Of a DNA stretch of 64,000 nt, positions 22,540-38,091 are shown in pieces (the first letter of the stretch is position 1; the number at the start of each line of letters is the position of its first letter). Location: assembly GCA_013433145.1 (NCBI GenBank), contig CM024173.1:4884101-4948100 (forward strand). Direction: 5' to 3'. A model generated the notes under the pieces. That model was given only the letters and a program-made list of their open reading frames with translations, was not told the DNA's origin and did no database searches. The position numbers were made by a program, and so were the translations under genes. Origin of the DNA: Ascaris suum (Eukaryota; Nematoda; Chromadorea; Rhabditida; Ascarididae).

Positions 22540-25500
22540 AGGGGAAAGGTCCGAGTATGCAGGTGCAGAGGCATTATCGACAATCGAGCGGAATACATCA
22601 GCTCTATTACCGCCGAACGAAGTCTCGCTAAAGAAACCGTTCATGCAGTAGCGTTCATGGAATTACAGAGTGGTTGTGAAATAAACTTAGGATGAATGTC
22701 GCCAACAATGTCGGTTATTGCTTTGATATAAGGCCTTTCGCAAGTACATTTGCGTGCGTCCACAAATAATTCTATATTGGAAACTAACCTCAGTTTTGTA
22801 ATGTTCTTTCTCCACGTTTTGCCTCCTCGTTTTATTCATCTGCCGACTGGAAAACGTAGAAATCCTTCAGCAGCGTTACGCAAACGCAGCTCACTCAGAA
22901 ATCAGCCAATATCACCCCCACAGCTATTTCCACTCGCCTTGAAATCAGTCAGTATCAGTTCCGTTCTACACTATCAACAGTTAAATAAATCAATTATAAA
23001 AAGCAAAAAGCACAAGCTCGATTGAAAAGTGCATGCAAAATCTTTAGCACCCTTAAACATTTATAAATTCTTCCAAGGGGTTGATAGATCAGTGAGAAAT
23101 GTATTATAATGTCCGAGGTTATTGATTGAATAGCATATATCAGATCCTCGCAAAATTCGTAACTCTAGCCGCATTGATTCTCCAGCAGGAACTACCGGAC
23201 AGACAGAGCGACACATACGCATAGGCAATCCTACCCAAACATACACAATTCCGCAAAAACATATAGAAATCAGCCGTATATTCAAATACGCTTCACAGAT
23301 ACATGACTGAATCGACGGCATGGTAATCTCCGATAGAGTGACTTCCCCATAAAACGATTTGTGCGAAGAAGTTACCACCTACAAAGAGACACAGAACACA
23401 TCTATTATATTCAGCTATTGGATAATTAACTTAGCGGTTTTATTTACGGCAATATCTCATTCGAAAAAATCCGAAATTTTTTGATAGAATCGAAATGAAA
23501 AAAAATCACGCTGAAATAAAAGATCGGCATGCACTACCGTAATGATAACGAGCACGGTGTTGTTAAGCTGAATGGGAAGTGAGATGTTTTCCTATTGGGT
23601 GCTGCGATAGGTGTGCTTAATTGCGAGGCTTATAGAGATGCTATGTAGCATCAATCAATTAAAAATAGCGTTCAATTCGGCAGAGGTGAAGTAAGCATAA
23701 AAACCTCTTAAGAAACACACCTAGATGGTATTACAAGCGTGGAAAAGGGATTTCAACTGGACAGGAGTAAGCATCGATAACGATGAGTGGCTTATAGAAG
23801 TTAGAGTCTTGGCATGCATTTTTAATTTGGACACCTGCTTGGTGAAAGAAGGTGAGTGAGAGCATCTCTAACGTGTCACTCACCTTTTTAATTGCAAATT
23901 GCGTGCCGAGCATTATAGAGTGAGTGTTATGCATGCAGTGAGAACACTGGAGAGAAATATAGTCTAATAAGTGTCGAATTCCACAAAGTTTTCAAGTCTT
24001 TTAGAAAAGAAACGTTCTCTTGCTGAAGGGTAATCGCATCGATAAACACGCAAATAGTCCACGAAATCGTATCATCCGCACATAAACAACTATTATCGAA
24101 GCAGAAGTATCAGCAAAAGTTTACTGTCCCGTTGCGAATGCGGTCTCTCATTGTAATCGCATCGTAAACGAACATTCATCACACTAAAGACAATTCCATC
24201 AGATTATTATTTCTTCCTACTACAGTGTCATTGCAGCAAGTCAAGTACACCGTGCACTGCATCCACTCTTCTCTCAGCTGCCTGAGTTAAAAAAAAACGT
24301 AAAGCTCGATCTAACTAAGCATTGATGAGGACAGCTTGAGGTGAAGTGGCTACTGCTCACTATTAATTAACAACTGATTCATAATATAGAACCATCGTAA
24401 GTCGTGTGTCTCACTCCATCTATCATTTCAGACCTCCCAACATCCGAACCGTGTTCACTTACTACGCTATCGATCGTTGCATACTTGAGGAACTTCTTGT
24501 CCAGTATGTAAGTGTATTTTCGCAAGTTGACGCAGCAACAACAGAAACAGAGGCGACATGTAGTACGCAAGTTGCAAATCACGAAAGACGAATTACATTC
24601 CCTTATATCCGCTTGTACGAAGAAGAATTTTCGTTTGAAAAGCTTATGCATCGACAATCAAGTCGGTTTTTTGGTGACGACAGCGTGAGAAGCATTGTAG
24701 GTGTCCTCCTGCTCGACCCCACTTTCCGATCTGGAACACTTTACTTCCGCATCCAAAGTCGAAAATAAACAGTTCGAGAATAGTGACAACACAGTGGCCA
24801 CTTCCAACTCAGTCACTATCATAAATGAATGAGTATTGGTCGAATGGTTTGGAGTAACTCAAACTGCTTTTAGAGTGTAACGTTGTTAATGCAAAGCCTC
24901 CGTTTCTGAACTAGGCAAGCAATTAGTGGGGAGTGCACCATGAAGTCCGCGTGATAGGCGCCTTTTGCCTAAGCAAAGCGTTGCGATAACTCGTTCCATC
25001 GAGTGCGTTTTCAAGGTCATTCCCAACTCAAGCTCAGGTTAATGAGCAATTCCATTGCATACTTTCTTCAAGCCACGTGAATTATTTTATCAGCTAAAGC
25101 CTTCAAGTAAAGTAGGGGAAAGTTTCAACAGAAGAAAGCGTTGGTAAATAAGCTGTAAGAGAGCATAATTAAACGCATGTTGCATCGAAGAGCAGAAGAT
25201 TGCAATCTGCAGGAAGCGTGACGGAAAATATGAACCGAATGCGTTTTTCATGTTCCATCGTTGTAAAAAGCGCATGTCGCATTTGTCACCTTTAAAATTA
25301 ATCAATGCAACATTTTGCTCGTTCCATTTTGTAAGTCTTTAAATTCTGTCCTTAACTGAAGCTTTGGATTCCATCCTAGCCGTAAAAGCCTAATTCTTTC
25401 GCAGACCTCTAATACCCAAAATCTGGTGGAAATTCATAGCAAACTATTTGTTGACTTGGTGACACCAATATCCTTCAAGAATGAAATAATGGAAAAGGGA

Positions 25501-28500
25501 GGGAATGAGAGGGGGAGAATAGTGGCGCAATCTGAAGTGCTTAAACCGCATCAAATATGTCAGCGCTAAGAAACGAATAAAACGAATTCTCTGAAAAAAA
25601 TCTTTAACATTTAGCTTCGCCAATGTGATAGGTCCTCGCTGTCCATATCTATGTGGTTATTTCTCACGCATTCAAGCAGTCATTAGGAAAGGCATTGTGC
25701 TTTACTCTCAACAAAACGAGACTGACTCGATAAAAGCGCGTCTTTTAAGAGAATTACAAAATGCTATATCACCAACTTTACAATAATATTATACAAATAA
25801 AAGTATGCAAAAGAGCACAGAAACTTAGTTGGGCTCTTAGAAGCGTGAAATGTTGAAATGCTGTTGATGAAGAAGTGTTCTCTCTTCGCTTAGCAACGTT
25901 TCATCTTTTGCTAATAGGCAACCATATATCGATCACAGTTTCATTTTTGAAAGTGAGCCTCAGATTGAGATGAGTATAATTAGCGTAAAATGAAGCATAT
26001 GACTCCCGAATAACACATATCCGATGAAAGCAAACGTAGCGCATTGCTCTTCCAGAAACTTTCGTTGCGTTCGTCGACTCGTTCCGACCAACCCTATGGA
26101 ACGCGTCTCTATCAGCAGCATTTATTATTTAGCATACCTATTACTTCTTAAACACCGATCTTCATGTGTGCTTACATGCAGCTATATTAAGAATGAAAGA
26201 AATTGAGGTAATCAGGGTGAAGATAAGTCGACTCGTCGCAAAATACCACTGCCCTTCATTTGTAACTTTTTAAATGAAGACCTCTTCTCATTCAAGCCTA
26301 TAGTTAGGTGGGAACTGCTAGCATCGCCTAGGCAGCTACAGTGTCACAACCAATACAAACCCCGTTGAGACAGCAGGAGCACCAGTTAACTGTTATACAA
26401 GAGAAACGGAAGTGCTAAAGGGAAATCTGCCTCAAATGTCATTGTTCATGGTCAATTTAAAAGTAATATCTCAAGTTGAAAAATGCTGACGAGCGTGCTA
26501 AGCTTGTTCTGGGTCAATACTTTATTGTCGAAAGCTGACACTAAGACAGCCATCGTATGTACTTCGAAATGCGAGGAGTCAAATGATGAATTGGAAATTC
26601 GAGACCTAATAGCTGTTTGCCTAAAGAGGTCACTAACCCTATCCATAAGCATTGTTTTGCGCATATTTGCACTGAGTGGAAAAATGCAGTAGCTTGACAA
26701 AGAATCAGGCGCAAATAAGCGCTCTTGCATCTCTTTTACCTGAACAATCAGTTCCCTAAGTTATCAGCGAATAACAAAGTTATGAAAATATATATTTCAC
26801 TAAGCTGGTCGTTCCAGTAAGAGCAATCGTTTTCTCTAAATCGACCACTTCAGAATTTAGGCAATTTTTTTTTCACCTGTGAATATCCATAAAGTCGATG
26901 AACTAATGTGAAATAACGCATGGAAGATATCATCCCGTGGCACACACTGTACGCAGCAAAGCCCGCAGTTCTAGCCTCAGTGGACCTAGCGTTCAAACTG
27001 CCCGACACACACACAGACATACGCAAGTGCACAGCGACGTCACAGTGTGAATTTTCATAGTAAACCAGCGAAATTACCCAAGAAGTTTAAAGAGAGGAAG
27101 GGGGAGAGAGATATAGTGGGAGAGAGGGGAGCTATATGATCAGCTAATGCAATTATTAACCTCTCGAGACAGATATACCCTATCATAGCTCGAGGTCAAT
27201 CGGAGGTAAGTTGGAAAGTGCGCCAGAAATATCGCTTAAATAAGCGGTTTCTTGTAATACCGTACATATAGCAACACTCAAAAACAACGATGAATATAGT
27301 TACACAAACGAGCGTTTCTAGATTTCAACCAATGTAAGAAACATTTTGTGAGCGGTAATGTTGGAAGTATCGGTTATCATCAGTTTTGTTGAGGGACAGC
27401 TCTACTCTAGAACAAAAGCGATCAAAAATTTTTGCAGCTTTTAGATATCAAAAACTCAAGATGGAAGAGTTGGCAAAATATGTGCTTTTGCATTCGTTCG
27501 CTTTAACGACCGCTTCCATAAAATACCAACAAATTAGAAAAGCACAAAATATTGGTTTGATACTTTAGTTAACTTAACTGCTTGTACGAATTTACCGCAA
27601 AACCTTCGTTTGGTGCAAATCGACGCATGCAAATGAAAAATCAACCGCAGTTAAATTAGTGCAATTTTTTCTGCCTTTAAATTTTAATGATTTTTTCGAG
27701 TTGATGAATCAACGTGAGACATGATAGAGGCGATCGCTTATAGTGTACATCATACCCATTTTGGGTCGTGACTTTAGCTTCAGCGATTTTCAATTGAACC
27801 CACAGAGAGACAGTCAGATAGTCGCGGACATATAGCGCGCGCAGACGTCACGTCAGGCACAACATACGTCGTTGTTCTTTTGCAAATATATGACGTTGCG
27901 CTTTTACGAAGCAAATTTGCAAAAATAGCTGGAAAATGAATAGTAAGAGAGTAGATTGGGATAGTTCTGATATAATCATCAAAGAACATACATGCAGAAA
28001 TGATCGCGTAATAATGGACCGATTGCGGGAATTTTGAACAGTTGGAAAACGACCATTCAAAGAGAAAGAAAAGAAAGCATGTTGAAACAAAAGGAAAAGC
28101 AAAGTGAATAAGATCCAATCGATCACCTTTACCATTTGCAAGCCACGTTAAGAAAAATAATGCAATTGGCAGATTCGTTCGACGAAAAAGTCAAAAAATA
28201 GAGCAGTCAAAAATATTTCACAAATGAATTTATAATCAAACCTGTAATAAGCATCGTACCTGCTTCAGGTGCATCTTACTAGGTACGCTCAAATTTCAAT
28301 ATATTCGAGTTTTGTTACAGCTGCAAACTGACCACTAAAAAGCACTATATTTCGGCGCATTGGTCATCTTCAACCATGTCATCTACACAGATCATTCATA
28401 TGCTTTCAGTGATTAACACGATATGCCTTGAATATCGCCTAAGCACTGTTAAATGCACCGCCAATGTTCGCCATTAACAAAACTCATCAATAAAATCTTT

Positions 28501-28734
28501 GAATGGTTTCATTAGTTGTTTAAAGCAGGTAACGGCATGCATTATAAATGCGCAGGTATTTACTGCAAACGTTGTTGTTCAAGGAAAACATGCCAAACCC
28601 TATGAAGTGATGTAATCTCAATCAATGCTTCCATCCGTTGTCTCACAACAAAAGCTCACGATCGACAATCTGCACATCTTCCCACTTTGCGGGCAGCAAA
28701 AACGTCTATCTGCTTCTATCTGTTTTAGAGGTGA

Positions 28735-28962
28735 CAGATAAAACATGAAGTATCTTCAGCTGTTCTGAAGACTACATCAAGTTCACTTAATTCCTTGACA
28801 TCCACAATTATGGATGAGCATCCAGGGACTGCATTCTCAAGTACCTATGAACAGAAGCGTCTTCCGGTTTTACCGACGAGGAGTGCATCCCCGATGAGTA
28901 ACATACTTCTCCCTTCACATCAAAATACACTTCTGTTGCGGAGATGTGTTCCTTCCGCCTAA
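28735..28962 (+). other. Coding-like open segment, Ser/Pro-rich
   Basis: This is 75 sense codons ending in TAA 28960-28962, with AG acceptors near the start (GAAGTATCTTCAG ends at 28759). The product is Ser/Thr-rich, then contains TYEQKRLPVLPTRSASPMS and LLPSHQNTLLLRRC. It is GC-rich relative to its surroundings and resembles the disordered tail of a signalling protein. An in-frame ATG lies at 28810. I cannot name it, and it could be chance. A plus-strand segment after CCCCTTGCAG near 29294, running to 29528, may belong with it, but the phases do not match. Confidence 0.25.
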
Positions 28963-29086
28963 TATGACTTCAGTACCGCCAGAGAGGTTAGCTATTTGGT
29001 AGCATGTTGCCTGAATGTTTCGCACAACCATTAACTTACTCTAAAGTTGGTTCCTTTTTCTCAAACACTTTCCTAAAACGGCTACC

Positions 29087-29212
29087 TCATAAGGGGGGTA
29101 CACCAGCTTGGCCGTGAGACCCAAGAAAGGCAGCAGCAGGCATAAACAATGAACAATGTTCTCTTAGATTATATAAATCGATCTCGAAAAACTGCTGGAC
29201 GATTGAACGTAC
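29087..29212 (-). other. Possible C-terminal exon of an unrecognised protein
   Basis: A strong acceptor CTTTTCTTTCAG ends at 29213 on the minus strand. It is followed by 41 codons and a stop at 29087. The product contains VQQFFEIDLYNLREHCSLF and ends GSHGQAGVPPL. Upstream sequence stays open to 29323. It overlaps none of the other candidates on its own strand. There is no family match; it may be chance. Confidence 0.2.
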
Positions 29213-30591
29213 CTGAAAGAAAAGTTCAACACGGTCCAGGAAATTATGGAATGGATATGCGCCAACTGAACAGCACGTAATTTCCCCTTGCAGTCCTAAA
29301 AGCTTGGCACATGCAGAAAACATTCAAATGCCTCTCCCTACTCCTCAGCATCTGACTCAGAATATAAGCAATGCCGGTGCGGTTCACAAAACTGACGATG
29401 AATCCAAGCAGGAGAGCGTTACGTGGTATAAATTTGGCATGTTAAGCAAGACAACGGATCCTCATTCCCTCTCTCGCTCATCTTCCCCATATCTGCTGAC
29501 AATGAAAACACTAAAGAGATGCAAATGATAGAAGGAAGACCATCGATAGTAACTAGGAGACCCTAAAGCATACAATTAAAATCTCTCAGAATGATGCGGC
29601 TTTTGAGAACCGCACTCAGAAAATTGTTAGAAACGAGGTTAGGAACTCAGGATTGAAACCAGAGGAGTCCCTCACATTTCATTAAGATACAAGAAGCTGC
29701 TCTAAAATATGCAATATGGTCAATATTCACTTAAGACGAAACGTTGCTCATAAGCAGCCTGTAAGCAGTGATAAATTATGAAATACTTTAGCTGAATTGG
29801 TGCTAATTACCATTTACTTATTACTTACTCGAATTCAGATACTATCCTGAAGAAATCAGGGTGCCGATAATAATTTGTGAAAGGAGCAGAACTAATGCCG
29901 GAAATAAGCGTTTCGAGCAATGGTGAAGCGATATCTTCAATCGGCATATTCTTTAATACCTAAGACTGCAGCATCTGAACGTATTCATCAACATGAAATT
30001 TGTATCATTATACTTCAGCCCACTTTTTTGCGTGAGTTCCTTCCTCTGTTTTTAATTAATTAATTCATAGGCTTATTTATTTGCCTATCTACTTATTTGT
30101 TTATTTATACCAAAGTGTCCAGTCGAAAAAGCACACAAAAGCGTCAGCATGAACAGCATGAAGCAAAGCCCGCGCAAAGCTACAATTTAGGCGAATAGGC
30201 ATCTAACGCATATGAGCAGCAGTAGTATGTAAACCGAAACAATATTTTTGTTCATTTTTCAAAGGCGAGTCTACCTCTTTGCCCTATTGTGGTATTGTTC
30301 ACCTCGTAATAACCGCTAGAGGTATGGTTCACAGATAATGGAACGACGGTGAGGATCGTAGCATATATTTGTGTCAAAAAGTTCATTTTCACAAGTATAA
30401 GGGCAAGGTGACTGCATTGGGAAATGCTGGTAAAGCAGAAACACTTTATCGGTGACAACTACGGTTAAAGAGGACGAAGAAGATGGTATTATTGAAAAAA
30501 AAGAATAGATCTGAGTCTAAGATACTTTCTTTTCAGTTCCAGATGACGATATCAAATTTAGTTTTCGCAGCAAATTATTTTTAGCCACGAA

Positions 30592-30630
30592 AATAGGCAC
30601 TTATGAGTTGTCAATAGGCACTTATGAGTT
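30592..30630 (+). repeat. Short tandem duplication (18-bp unit, 21-bp period)
   Basis: AATAGGCACTTATGAGTT occurs at 30592-30609 and again, identically, at 30613-30630. Confidence 0.95.
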
Positions 30631-33600
30631 AAGGCACGGGAATTAGATGAAATGAGAATCTGTTAACAGCAACGAAAGTGTTGACAGTGGGGAAAAACAT
30701 CGCGGAATGAAGGAAGAAAAATTGTTCTACATAGCTGAAAAATGGAAAATTTATGACCTTCATCAATGATAGTTGCAAAATGTATATAAATTCAATAGCA
30801 TTCTAAAGAAAACTAATAAAAATGAAAGTAAAAGTATCGCGTATTGGGTACCACTCACCGACCATAATTTGACGATGATGCGGCAATGAGAGCACAATCG
30901 TCGACTAAATAAAGTTCGAGTAGTCAGGATTTTCAACAATAAGCAAAAATGCTTATCGCCTACATAAAAAAACTTTCGTCGCATTTGGCAAACTGCCTTA
31001 GAGTGATACAAATTCAGTCGCATGTAAAATTGCCCAATGTCATTTTTTGCTAGAAATTTAGCAGTTTCTTCTGAAGATTTAAACCATTTTAAGGCCATAA
31101 ACTGAGACCAACGACCAACGTTAGCGTAATTTCGTTGTGAAGTCAGCTTATTGCATTTATCGCAATGGAAAACAAAAAGGCGACGTTACTTTTGGCAAAC
31201 AGCTAAACTACAAAGTCTTTCAACGTGTATTCAAATGCTCTGAGGAAAAAGGAGAAGACAAAGGTTTCAAGCAAGTAACAATGAGAGAAAGCAATAAAAT
31301 GAAAATTACTCCAAGCAGCCGGAAGGAAATACGAGTAGGCTTCAATTGGTGGATGTGAAGCAGTATTACGTTACGATATATTGACGGGTATCCCTAATCG
31401 AGCATATCGCAATGCGCACTACATTCAGGTAGCTGACATTTCTCGCATCCACCTTCACGGACTATCTCCCATCAAACCATGCTACGTTGTGTCGTTTGAT
31501 TCCAACGTTCAAGTGGAAGCTCTCAAGAATTTATCGTGTTAAGGATGTATAACTTTGTAGCTGTCATTCACTTCGAGTGAATCTGGACATAAAACCAACA
31601 GCCTAGAATAAATTTTTCCACGATCTCCAAAGTTGAACGCATGTAACCCTTGCCTAGGAAAGATTAGCGTGTCAGAATCCTTTTCAGTAAATTCTATTCA
31701 GGACGACTTATGAATATAAAAATTTTACACGTTCTTTATGAACACTCTCCATTTTAAACAGGAAGAATTTTGACCTCTTCTAGCAATACTCTTTGCAGCA
31801 CATCGATCGGTGTGCCATCAACGAACCCACTACCAAATTATGCATTATATGCACAAATATACCATGTCAGTCAATTGGTTAACTTGCTTGCAGATTTCCA
31901 TGAAACGTAATTCCACATAAAGTATTGACAGCGCTCTTAACGAACGCCTCAAACAATGAGGTACACTTTATCCGGTCGAATAGCGGTAATTGATTAGTTA
32001 ATTAGATTAGATGACTGCCAACTGTAGAACACTCGCTGTGTATTAGCCACAGGTTTTATTCACTCATAGATGAAAGCTTCAGACAACAGTACTGCTGGAA
32101 GTGTTTCCATTATCGTGTCTAAATGAAATGATAGAAAGCGCAGTTAACTCGTGAAACGGCTGTTAATAAAAGGGCAGAAGGTGATGCCGACCACAACACA
32201 GCACTCATCATGCATCGTAGTGCTCACTGTACTTGAACGAAACTATTGCTTTTTTTATTCTTTTAATTAAGCCTGTATTGCACGCATTATTTAACAAATG
32301 CAGTTTGAAGAGTCTAACAGTATTAGGACCGTAATAGTGTTGAATGATGACGTAAAAAGAGGTTATTTCCGTCGTACAGTTAAAGTCATGACCAATTATG
32401 GCATTTCTTTATTATTAAACTACTCAAACTTGGACTACTGTCCAATTATTGTTGGCGGTACAACCAACTTTTTTTTGCTGCAGTTTTCGAACCTAGCTGA
32501 AACTTAATCTAGTTGTTTTCTATAGTTCACTATACAAACTCTCGCTAAACAACAAACACAGTATTTCTCTGAAAATTTCTTCATCACTTCAGTTACTTGA
32601 AAAAGGATATCATCATAGCATTCAATGGATACAGAAATGATGGAGCATAACGAACTGCAGAATCAGTGTGTGCGTATTGCGATCAGCAAGATTGTGCAAC
32701 ACATGTGACGATGCTGTATATAAAAAGATAAACAACTCTTATTCGGAACGTTAGTCACAAATTCAGGAAATATCCCTCCCCAGGACTTGGGATTTTGTGA
32801 ACTGCTTCCATCATTTCTCTCATCGTTATATTCATCAGTTTATGCATTTGAACGTGCTTGTCTCGCTGAAATGATACAACTGCAAATAATGAACTTACAG
32901 TAAGACGACACTCTAGGTGAATGAACGAGAAAGATGCGCATATTACTCAAACCTATCAAGAAACACTAAAAGCTCGTCTAAGGTTAAACTATTTCAAGTG
33001 GCAATAACAGGTATATATTTGGCGGAAATGATACAACGCCCACAAATATAATCAAGGTTTCAGTTCCGCTGAAACTAGAGTGCATCGCAGGCGCATTATC
33101 AACAAAGTCATAAGTAACGAATCGAATGTAACCAACAAATGCGTCACCCACTTTCATTTACTTCGTAATTAAGCTCATATATCTTAGTATTCGAGTGTAA
33201 CTCCTTTACTCACTATCTCAGATACGCGCACCTAGCCATATCACACCTTTTCCACATAAATAGAGACGGAAATTTCCTGCGCGCCGCTCCACACTAGAAA
33301 CGCCGCCTCCTCAAAATGAATTAAATTAACCGCAATTCAATCCCTCTAGCATTTCATTCGTGTCAATCATTGCAGAGGTCGGCCACTACGGACATATATC
33401 GTGAATGAAGAGAGGAGGTTGAAACGGTAAGTAAATCCAAAAGAGAATAGAAATGGCTTGAAGGAAGAAAAGCAGAGAAAGCAGTTAGCAATGGGAAAAC
33501 AGGAGCAAAAATTTTAAACCTATTCAAGAAAAAAAACACAGTTTTAAAAAATCACCAAAAAACTCCGAAATATCTTTGTAGTAAGACTTAAGCAGGGAAG

Positions 33601-36600
33601 GCCTATGAAGTAAGCAAACTTCTTTTCCCTCTTCACAATTCTCTTCGCTATTTTAGCGAATAAGCGTTTTGAAGAAAGAAAATTGTTGAAAGGGTGAGAT
33701 GCCAAAAAAAGAGATATTATAAATAATAATAGGGAAAAGAGAATATTAGAAACAAAAACTGTCAACATATGGTAAGACATTTGCAATTTGATGCTGCTCC
33801 ATCCTACACTCAGTGAATATTCGTTTGAAAGCTCAGACGAGATCAGCGACGACGGCACTTAACTAAAGTCTGCTTCGTTTAATAGAGTCATCATGATAGA
33901 AAGATATGTGGGCTTTTTCTTGATTCAATTTTAGCATACACTATGAGAAATACATGTCCGATTGTTACGCAGCGTGTGCAAATGTTTCCGCGCAGTTACC
34001 CAGCACCTCCAAAGAAATACAAAAATCGCAAATGCGGGACCTTTCAGACTGTCACCAACTTATAAAACCAGTCAGCGTAACCTCTCACTTTTAATCATTG
34101 AACCTAACAGGCCTATGTCATGCAAATTTCGCTTTTTAATGTCACTTGTGCGCCGGTCTAATTCTTTGATGCAAGGTGAACTTGCAAAAGCATGAAAAGC
34201 ACATATCGAAGATATACGCATGGCTTGTCTATCGATATGGACCAACGACCATTGCTATTTGTTTCCGGTGTGCATACGCTTAGAAACTTATAAACACGAG
34301 GCAATTCGATGACTAGCAGCGCAGGCGAGGTACTGCTCTTCGGGGTCGCATTCGCCACTCTCTCAATTCGAGATGCATTTTGCGAAGAGAAGTTATCAGC
34401 TTTTTTACCAGTAGATAGCAGTGCAAAATTATCGACATCAATGAATTTTTATGTCCCTTATTCGGAAAGGGAAAAGGATCGAGGACACTGAGCGGAAGAA
34501 GAAAAAAGGAAAAGGAAGCTAAGCAAGAATGATAATATTGTGAGCACGACAGAAGTGAGGAGGCAGAAAGAAGGAAACTGGTAAAAGAAAGCTACGATGG
34601 CGAGAAGAGAATTCGGGAGCTTATTGACGGTGATATGAAGTGACCTTAAGCTTGCATGCTTAACGAGGGCTTCAAGTGCTCAGAATGCTCGAAGAACGTT
34701 TTTTGATTAATCAGCATTGACATGCGATAACACTCACCATAACAAGAATCGAGATATCTTTACTGCTTTCAACACACCTCATTACTCGACTTCGCATTCG
34801 TCTTTCTGACAACGCTTTTAAATTCTTTGTGGTTCATCGGTATTCAATTTCAAGCAGACATGAACCGTCAGCAGCGAAAGCAATGCGGTGCAGAGTGACT
34901 GCGGAGCAAATATGCTGTGCACAGCTACTGCTCAACGATGACAACAATCGCGAACGATTTAAACAGCAGCTAGTTAACGAAAAAAAAGGATATCAAGCGC
35001 TAGAGCAATAGCAATACGCAATAGCCAGTGAATAATGCTCACGGCCAAGCTAGATACCGCTGATGAATATATGTACACTGTATTCTTTACTGGGAAGATT
35101 GGAGAGGTGAAGAAGAAGATCAGTTTGGGAAGCACGCTGCTTAGTTTGGAAAATTACAACGTAGAGAAACTTCCTTCGAAGGACAGATGCTTAGATGCCC
35201 TATGGTCACTGGTGGTCACACCGCTTATATTGCATTTAAAATTATTAGGCGGGAAATGTGACCATTAAGAAATGCATCAAAAGAACATTAGCCAAAAGTT
35301 ATGTTAATTACTGCAATAACGACAAATCAGAATAGCTCGACAACGTGAAGTTCATATGCTACCCTCATTATTCTGGAAGATGCTATCATATGTTTTCACT
35401 GGTTTGGCCACTATTATGCTGAAGTATTTCTGGAATTTCGCTCATAGATTCAAAAAATTGCTGCTCGTTCGAAAAAAGTTCATAAGGAAACCAGGGGAAC
35501 GTTGCAGTATCAGCTTGTTTTAGCACTGGAATGTTTTTGAACGTCTTTGTCGGACATCACCATTCTCAGCTTATTATTGACATCGTTGCCCTTAAAATTA
35601 ATATAGCTCGTGTCATACCGTTTCCCTCTATCTTAAAAAAAATCAATTTTTGTTCTCACTGCATTTCGTACCTCAACTAAAGGAATTATAGCAGTGAGAT
35701 GATAGAGTGATAATATAACAAAACCCACACACTTCATAATATAAAACTACCTAAATGGTTATCCAATGGGCCTTGCATCAGTAGTTCGCAAGCAGTTTCG
35801 AATACAACAACGTTATGGCGAAAAGATGTCATAAACGCAGTGCTGGACCTAGCACGCATCTTTTATCACGCATTTAAACAAGTTGACTAGGGAAGGTGCA
35901 TATTTAAATGCAAGTAAGCGCAATGTTTTTTCTACCTATTTCGGTTTCCCAAAAAAATTGCAAACATTTCGGTTGTTGCTCTCGCCTTCGGAACACTTCA
36001 TTATTCATCGCGAATGTTGCTAAATCTTTCATGTAGCCAATATTTATGAGCAATTTAAATGATGTAGGAGACATCCGCACACTTATTCGTCCCCACTTCA
36101 ACCGAAAATGCCATCGAACGGAGTTTACGAGTGCAAAATTGTTTTATGGGCCAGATTTTTTTCACAGCAACCATACGTCATATCTATAAGCCCGCGCCTT
36201 ATAGAAGCCATTAGAAGTGCCAGTTATATAACATATTCAACGCAGTACTACCTAATATCACGTTGGAAGGGCGATCAATTCAGAATGTTTTATGATTAGG
36301 CGCATATAACATCAATAGCCTGATGGATGTTGCTCGAAAATTTCACTTTCATGATATTTCGCACGCACATTTCACTGAATCAGCCAATGATCACAGCAAA
36401 CCACAAGAAATAGACCTGTCATCACAAGTGGTATATTATCATATTATCAACAGTATCATATCAAATCAACAAACATCAAGTGATAAAGTTATTTTCATGC
36501 ATTATGAGATCTTGAACCGTAGGCGACATAACAGAACATGACTGAAACGAATTGCTGCTTATAGGTGGTGCGGTAAGCGATACTGTGGGAAGAAAAATAC

Positions 36601-37554
36601 TTGAAGTATATACTATAGGAACAACAACGTCTGATAAATGGTGCTTTTCAAGGAATATTCCTTGAAATATGCTTTAAGCTGTCCCTTCAAACGCCTATCA
36701 TCCCTCCAATCATTCCCCACTATAGTTGATTATGGCATGCACTAAAAAAAGTTACACACCTCGTCTAGCCTTATTTAATTTTTTTTCTTTCACAGATCGT
36801 TACCAGCTTTCGCAAATTATCCACGCCTTGTACCTCTCAACTGGTATCTCGTCAAAATTTCAACGAAATGAACACTCTTGTCAATGGTGCGTTGTCGCCT
36901 TTATGTCACCATTGTTATATACTGCTGCGCTCTTCACTTGTTCAATCGGATCGAAATCCCTAACTCCTTGAGCGAACGCTAAAGTAATGGATGCAAATTA
37001 CCTAACAAACATTATCTTTTCAAATAACCATCTGACACGATCATCATCAAAACTTTATTTCGATCATTCAAACATTTTACTTGAAATAGTTGTTTCCGTT
37101 GAATCATTTCGAACACATTCGGTAGGCATGTGATGCTGCAAGAAACTTTCCACCATTCAAGCAAAGTATCGATGGTGACGACGGTCACTGAGAGGTACGA
37201 GTATCGACACCCTTGCGGTACTGAAATACATCGCAGGATGGCGTGTAAAGAAAATAAAAATGTTTGTAGATTCTAATCCATTAGCTGAGGGCATAAGAGC
37301 AATAAAGCGATGCATCCATCTAGAATGATTGGAAATGTCTCAAAATAGCCCCGTACTAACAAGCAGAAATGCGACCAACGAAAGCCTTCCTCTAACTTAA
37401 GCAATAAACCAACTGCTATTTTATCAGTCAGCAGACAGCATAGTCGATTGCTTGTCTTTACGATTAAATCAAACTCCAACATCAAAAGCTTACATCAAAC
37501 TTCAGCAGTCGACAATTTGCAAAAACGCAACAACACGCGCAAAAAAAGTGCAGA

Positions 37555-37558
<4 letters not shown>

Positions 37559-37649
<91 letters not shown>

Positions 37650-37674
37650 TTTTTTATATATATACTTCAGCAGA

Positions 37675-37724
<50 letters not shown>
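37559..37724. repeat. Compound (TA)n microsatellite
   Basis: Two long TA runs (37559-37644 and 37679-37724) are separated by a short T-rich and CTTCAGCAGAAAAA spacer. The layout suggests expansion interrupted by point changes. Confidence 0.97.
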
Positions 37725-37725
<1 letters not shown>

Positions 37726-38091
37726 GGTAAAGCAACGGAAAGACGTTGAATTTCGAGTTCTTTCAGAAGCCACACGTGATCGACATGCATCCTCCTGATT
37801 ACTGCACAATGGCATCTAATAGGGATCTACTTTCGTGTTCAATTCCAATGCAACACTAACACGAAAAAATTGTCGAATGTGAATGGCACCAATTAAAGAA
37901 TCTTTCTTGAGTCGGCATTAGCAGTACAGATGCATAGAAGCTTATCCTATTGGTAAAAAATGTCAATCGTTTCGACAACCGTTATCGAACGTCAGTTCAG
38001 GTTTCTACAGACGTTCCAAACCCGGAAATCCTAAATGGACGAGGATTTGCGCACGCTAGAAGAAGAACGCGCATAGAGGAAATTTTTAAAC

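Noticed and set aside
37448..37798. Tyr-Ile repeat proteins near 37.6 kb
   Set aside because: Translation of a compound TA array.
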